Of a stretch of DNA of 64,000 nt, positions 60,519 through 64,000 are shown piece by piece. Below the pieces are notes generated by a model. The model saw only the letters and a list, made by a program, of their open reading frames with translations. It searched no databases and was not told the origin of the DNA. The position numbers were made by a program, and so were the translations under genes. Numbering within the stretch: position 1 is the stretch's first letter; every line of letters begins with the position of its first letter. Source of the DNA: Denitrobaculum sp965232285 (GTDB taxonomy: Bacteria > Pseudomonadota > Alphaproteobacteria > Kiloniellales > Kiloniellaceae); the NCBI GenBank assembly GCA_965232285.1, contig CBDDPL010000004.1, forward strand, positions 2,728,001 through 2,792,000, read 5' to 3'.

Positions 60519-61029
60519 GGGTTGATTGTGCGCATGCAAGAAAATTGTGCAATGCAAAATAATGCGGTGAGCCTTAAACGGCGCCAGGCTCAATCTGTTG
60601 AGCGAATAGGACTGTCTTTCCCGGAGCGAGCGTCAGCGGCGAATCACGAAGAAGTTTGATCACCTCCAAGCAACGAGAACTCAACCGTCGTGGACGACGC
60701 CAGAGATCAGGTCGAAAATCGATCGCATCCTCCGTCAATGATCCGAGGCCCGCACAGTAGTGGTGGACTGAGCGCGTCTGAGAGCGAACACACAAAGAAA
60801 TTAGCAAGAAAATCAACCCCTCAAGCGTTATGGCCGGGCAACGCGTCGGAATAAAGGAGGTCGACGACGGAATTTGGCCCATCAGCTCGACGAACTATGA
60901 TTTGGGATTATTCGGCACGAAAAGCGATTGCGTCGAACCAGTCACAAACACTCTCACCCAGGAGAAACCCTAAACGATCTCTCGGGTTCAACCTGTACAC
61001 TACGTGTCCAGAATGGGCCCTGCAGGTCG
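60519..61029. other. Non-coding gap, 511 bp, between nasT and tRNA-Ser
   Basis: The first 40 bases beside nasT are AT-rich with repeated TTGCA/TGCAA words and probably contain its promoter. Short frames occur in both strands, but none has a family pattern or convincing start. No terminator with a good T-run was found for the tRNA. Confidence 0.5.
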
Positions 61030-61120
61030 TGGCGGAGAGAGAGGGATTCGAACCCTCGATACGCGATTAACGTATACTCCCTTAGCAGGGGAGCGCCTTC
61101 AGCCACTCGGCCATCTCTCC
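61030..61120 (-). tRNA. tRNA-Ser (anticodon GCT)
   Basis: A 91-base tRNA including an encoded CCA end. The acceptor stem is GGAGAGA/TCTCTCC, the anticodon arm CTCCC-CTGCTAA-GGGAG (anticodon GCT, reading AGC and AGU), and the T arm GAGGG-TTCGAAT-CCCTC. The long variable arm between anticodon and T arms is typical of class II (Ser) tRNAs. Confidence 0.97.
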
Positions 61121-61424
61121 GTTCGCGCGAAGCGGCTGAATATCTATGGTTTTTCCAGGGGCCGGTCAACGCTAAATGCGCAGGAAATGCGAGATGGCGC
61201 CGGGAGCGGCGGAATTTTAGCCGTGATGGCCGGACGGTGATTTCAGAGGCCCTCCCGTTTCTGCGGCCATGCGCCGGCGACTCCACGATCACCAGGCCCC
61301 TCAAGGAAACACGTCCCGCCAACCCGGCTTACCGCGACAGCAGCAAGTATCGCTGGCCTTGGCGAGGGATAACCACCATAATAGGTAATCAATACATAGT
61401 TATTTTTCTACATATAATTGTGAA
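61121..61424. other. Non-coding gap, 304 bp, between tRNA-Ser and a small ORF
   Basis: No gene or stable hairpin with a T-run was seen. The part next to the tRNA should hold its promoter. The last 60 bases (61370-61424) are markedly AT-rich compared with the surroundings and could serve the small gene that follows. Confidence 0.45.
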
Positions 61425-61625
61425 ATGGATAGCAGTAGAAAACCGCGCGACCTGATCTCAATCCTGAAGGCGCGCCTGGCCGGCAGGACGAAATTTGCCC
61501 GGCGCCTGCGTGAACTCGAAGCCAAACATCTCAGAGAAGGTTTAAGTCCTGCCGAGGTGCTTGAACTGGAGGAAGCCTGCCGGCATCCGAACAAGGATGA
61601 ATGGGACGAAGGCGGAGACTACTAG
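61425..61625 (+). CDS. Small hypothetical protein (66 aa)
   Basis: A 66-residue, highly charged, probably helical protein (DLISILKARLAGRTKFARRLRELEAKHL, then SPAEVLELEEACRHPN). It starts after an AT-rich, promoter-like stretch, but has no clear ribosome binding site. I do not recognise a family. The regular Leu/Glu/Arg pattern suggests a short coiled coil. It converges with the SRAP gene 61 bp downstream. Confidence 0.5.
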   Translation: MDSSRKPRDLISILKARLAGRTKFARRLRELEAKHLREGLSPAEVLELEEACRHPNKDEWDEGGDY

Positions 61626-61686
61626 AGCCGGTCGCAAGGACATCGCTTCAGGCCACGCCCAAACCCTCAAAAGCGGCTAGTCGGCA

Positions 61687-62376
61687 CTACAGAAGACTGC
61701 CCGTCAGAGGCTCCGCCAGTTCAGAGCCCTCGTTGCGCACATTCCCGACCTCCGGTCCGACCCGATGGAGGCTGAGCAGTTGGCTCGGATACTGCCCGGC
61801 CACCTGCAAAGCCTCCGGCACATCGGCCTTCAGCCAGGTCTCATAATCCTCTGGCTGCAAAATCACCGGCATGCGCTTATAGATGTCGGCCATCGCCTCA
61901 TTGGCAGCGACGGTCAGGATCGTGAAGCTGTAAAACTCCACCGCCTGCCCCTTGGAAAGGCCGCGCCAGGCCGTCCAAAGCCCGGCCATGAAAAAGGGCC
62001 GGCCATCCTTCCGGGCGATCAGCCAGGGCCTCCCCCTGCCCTGCCATTCGTAAAAGAACTGCGCCGGAATGACACAGCGCTGCGCTTTCAGCGGTCCACG
62101 ATAGCTGGCTTTCTCGGTCACCTCCTCCGACTTCGCGTTGAAGGTCGCAAACTTCAGCTCCTCCAGAGGCTTGTGAAACCACTCCGGCACCAGACCGAAG
62201 CGGGCCATGGCGCAGCGCAATTCATGCCGGTCGCTGAGAACCACGGGTGCGAGCTGGGTCGGCGCAATGTTGAAGCGCGGCTCAAGATCGAAGGCCGGAA
62301 CCGGCAGCCCGGTCACCCCCAGATCGTCGATGATTTCTTTCCAGGTCAAACGGGCCGTGCCGTAGCGTCCACACAT
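61687..62376 (-). CDS. SOS response-associated peptidase family (SRAP, YedK/HMCES-like) protein
   Basis: A 229-residue SRAP-domain protein. C2, which crosslinks abasic sites in single-stranded DNA after Met removal, is present (MCGRYG). N80 (FNAKSEE) and E110 (FFYEW) are also kept. The usual His before RMPV is replaced by Tyr (Y166, IYKRMPVIL); in YedK that His helps form or reverse the crosslink. The protein is otherwise full length. It is divergent from a small ORF at 62448. Confidence 0.9.
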   Translation of the reverse strand: MCGRYGTARLTWKEIIDDLGVTGLPVPAFDLEPRFNIAPTQLAPVVLSDRHELRCAMARFGLVPEWFHKPLEELKFATFNAKSEEVTEKASYRGPLKAQRCVIPAQFFYEWQGRGRPWLIARKDGRPFFMAGLWTAWRGLSKGQAVEFYSFTILTVAANEAMADIYKRMPVILQPEDYETWLKADVPEALQVAGQYPSQLLSLHRVGPEVGNVRNEGSELAEPLTGSLL

Positions 62377-62447
62377 GCCACCACTCTACCCGAAAAGCTC
62401 CGAAAATTCATATTGTTCACTTTTTGTTCTCATATTATTCTTCCCTT

Positions 62448-62669
62448 ATGTCCCACGATGTTCCCAAAAAAATCGCACAGACGCTCAAGTCCGCAAAGCT
62501 GCTGACCCGGATCAGCGACCAGCTCAACAGCCGAATCAGGGGCCAAATCAGAGGAGAGAGTGCGGACACCGGTTTTCGCGTGGCAACGCGCTACCTGGCT
62601 GCGGAACTTGAACGGTCCTACGAGATCCGGCGCCGACGCATAAAACGGCCTCGGGGAGAAGTAAACTGA
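62448..62669 (+). CDS. Small basic hypothetical protein (73 aa)
   Basis: A 73-residue protein from ATG 62448 (MSHDVPKKIAQTLKSAK), rich in Arg and Lys, ending RRRRIKRPRGEVN. An ATG eight codons upstream in an AT-rich stretch is possible, but this start gives the more protein-like N-terminus. It is divergent from the SRAP gene. The family is not recognised; the basic tail would allow nucleic acid binding, which is only a guess. Confidence 0.45.
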   Translation: MSHDVPKKIAQTLKSAKLLTRISDQLNSRIRGQIRGESADTGFRVATRYLAAELERSYEIRRRRIKRPRGEVN

Positions 62670-62839
62670 CTTTCGTTACTGCCGCGTCCGCGTCACCACG
62701 ACTGCCCGAAACTGTGGCTCATATGGGCAAGTATTTTCCCGACTGGGATTCCACTTTAGATAGGGTCAAGATTTTATACACATTTTGGAGAGATAATTCA
62801 TAAAGCGTAAAGCATACCATCCGGCGAAGGTATGAAGAA

Positions 62840-64000
62840 ATGTCCCTGCTCCAGTCGCTCGAGGCGGCCCCTCCTGGTACGGAAGCCAAGCTGCCACGCA
62901 TCCTGATCATCGATGACGACGAAGTCGATTTTCGTGCTACGCGCCGAATCCTGCGGGAGGTCTTCGGTAACGGTCTGACGCTCGGTTGGGCCTGCGACTG
63001 GCAAGAGGCTTCCGAAGCGCTTCTCGATGACACCTACGACGTCTATCTCATCGACTACTTTCTGGGTGGCCGAACCGGTCTGGAACTCATCGAATCCTGC
63101 GAGCCCGCCTGTAAGCCCGATGTCTTTATCTTTCTGACCGGCCTTGAAGACCGGGCCGTCGATCTCGCCGCGACCCAGGCCGGCGCCTCGGACTACCTGG
63201 TCAAGTCCGAGATCACGGCCGCCAAGCTCGAGCGTTCAATCCGTTATGCCCTTTTCATGGCCGAGAGGAAGGCTGAGTTGAGGGACGAAACGGCAGCGAT
63301 CAAGGCGGCCAAGGACATCGTCGAGCGACAGTCGCAGATGCACGCGAACCTGGCGGCCGATCTCTCCGCGACCCAGGAGAAACTGCGCGCGGCGCTCAAA
63401 CGGGCAGAGGAAAGCGAGAAAAAATACCGCAGCCTCGCCCAGCGCGACCTGCTGACCGGGCTGCCCAATCGTGCGCTCTTCATGACGCAGCTCGAAAACA
63501 TGATCGGGCATTCACAGCGCAGCGGCAAAGATCTTGCGCTCCTGTTGCTCGACCTCGATCGCTTCAAATCGGTCAACGACTCCCTGGGTCATCCGATCGG
63601 GGATGCGCTTCTGCGCCAGGTGGGCGAACGCCTGACCGGCTGTACCCGCAAGACCGACACGGTCGCGCGCCTCGGCGGTGACGAGTTCGCGGTTATCGCG
63701 ACCAACCTGGTCAGTTCCGAAGATGCAGCCGTCGTTGCGCAGCACATCATCGACGCGCTGGCGGCCCCCTTCTATATCGACGAGCACGAGATCAATAGCA
63801 GCACCTCTGTCGGCATCGCTGTGCTCAGAGGAGATTGCGACCGGATCGACAGCCTGATGAAAAGAGCGGACGCCGCGCTCTATAAGGCGAAGGAAGCCGG
63901 CCGCGGGGTTTTCTATTTTTTCGATGCCGCGCTCGACAGCCAGATCCGTGACTTCTGCCAATTGAAGCAGGAGCTCTCGATCGCACTCGAGCAGAAACAG
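62840..64000 (+). CDS. Response regulator with GGDEF domain, C-terminus beyond window (probable REC-GGDEF-EAL)
   Basis: 387 residues are visible from ATG 62840 (GAAG upstream). A receiver domain (about 19-140, ILIIDDDEVDF with acidic pocket and YLIDYFLGG with the phosphoacceptor Asp) is followed by a short coiled coil (about 150-195) and a GGDEF domain (about 200-360). The active site RLGGDEF is intact, and an RxxD inhibitory site (RKTD) lies five residues before it, so diguanylate cyclase activity with product feedback is expected. The last visible residues (LKQELSIALEQKQ) look like the start of an EAL domain. Confidence 0.9.
   Translation, partial: MSLLQSLEAAPPGTEAKLPRILIIDDDEVDFRATRRILREVFGNGLTLGWACDWQEASEALLDDTYDVYLIDYFLGGRTGLELIESCEPACKPDVFIFLTGLEDRAVDLAATQAGASDYLVKSEITAAKLERSIRYALFMAERKAELRDETAAIKAAKDIVERQSQMHANLAADLSATQEKLRAALKRAEESEKKYRSLAQRDLLTGLPNRALFMTQLENMIGHSQRSGKDLALLLLDLDRFKSVNDSLGHPIGDALLRQVGERLTGCTRKTDTVARLGGDEFAVIATNLVSSEDAAVVAQHIIDALAAPFYIDEHEINSSTSVGIAVLRGDCDRIDSLMKRADAALYKAKEAGRGVFYFFDAALDSQIRDFCQLKQELSIALEQKQ

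Noticed and set aside
60530..60565. Sigma-54 promoter for nasT (TTGCAC ... TTGCAT)
   Set aside because: The -24 GG is TG and the spacing between the two elements is two bases too long.
1..64000. CRISPR arrays, prophage genes, integrases or intact insertion sequences
   Set aside because: No regularly spaced direct repeats, Cas, integrase or transposase-like proteins were seen on either strand.

Overview
This window is chromosomal DNA of an alphaproteobacterium with high GC content. The gene order recO-era-rnc-lepB-acpS-rsh, with rpoZ, folK, smpB and dapA nearby, is typical of that class. The accessory metabolism (nitrate assimilation, N-methyl amine catabolism, dehalogenation) suggests a free-living, probably marine or saline, Rhodospirillales/Kiloniellales-like organism. 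That placement is inference; no rRNA or other marker is present to settle it. No CRISPR array, prophage, integrase or intact IS element was seen.

Region 1 (1-13.5 kb) is mostly housekeeping: the parC start, recO, era, rnc, lepB, acpS, a DUF2062 membrane protein, the (p)ppGpp synthetase/hydrolase rsh, rpoZ, folK, a NYN-domain protein, a family-5-like uracil-DNA glycosylase, smpB, dapA and a soluble lytic transglycosylase. Region 2 (13.4-20.8 kb) holds an EamA transporter with a leader hairpin, a 2-haloacid dehalogenase translationally coupled to a PLP dehydratase, a LysR/phytanoyl-CoA dioxygenase divergent pair, and a bactofilin followed by a coiled-coil M23 peptidase.

Region 3 (21.3-30.0 kb) is a catabolic operon divergent from a LysR regulator: an MttB-superfamily methyltransferase, two different FAD/GcvT-type (dimethylglycine/sarcosine dehydrogenase-like) flavoproteins and an AGXT2-like aminotransferase, all tightly packed. 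It looks like a pathway for a quaternary or N-methylated amine.

Region 4 (30.0-45.5 kb) contains the most notable system. On the minus strand, two di-haem cytochrome c peroxidases, a Tat-exported Rieske subunit and an arsenite-oxidase-like molybdopterin subunit form one operon. This composition matches the dissimilatory iodate reductase Idr (IdrA, IdrB, IdrP1, IdrP2) rather than arsenite oxidase. A divergent Crp/Fnr regulator with an FNR-type recognition helix faces it, and the shared intergenic region holds two perfect FNR boxes (TTGAT-N4-ATCAA). Flanking genes encode a HEAT-repeat protein, a DUF3179 protein, an acyl-CoA dehydrogenase, a DsbA-like isomerase, a di-haem oxidoreductase and an ASPIC/FG-GAP protein.

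Region 5 (45.5-64 kb) has a membrane class III cyclase, a 300-bp palindromic repeat, and a complete nitrate assimilation locus transcribed leftward: nasT, nasS, nrtA, nrtB, a double-ATPase ABC protein, nirB, nirD, nasA and cysG. The nrtA leader carries a strong sigma-54 promoter match and an intrinsic terminator, as expected for NasT antitermination. The window ends with tRNA-Ser(GCT), two small ORFs, an SRAP/YedK protein lacking the usual catalytic His, and a truncated REC-GGDEF protein.
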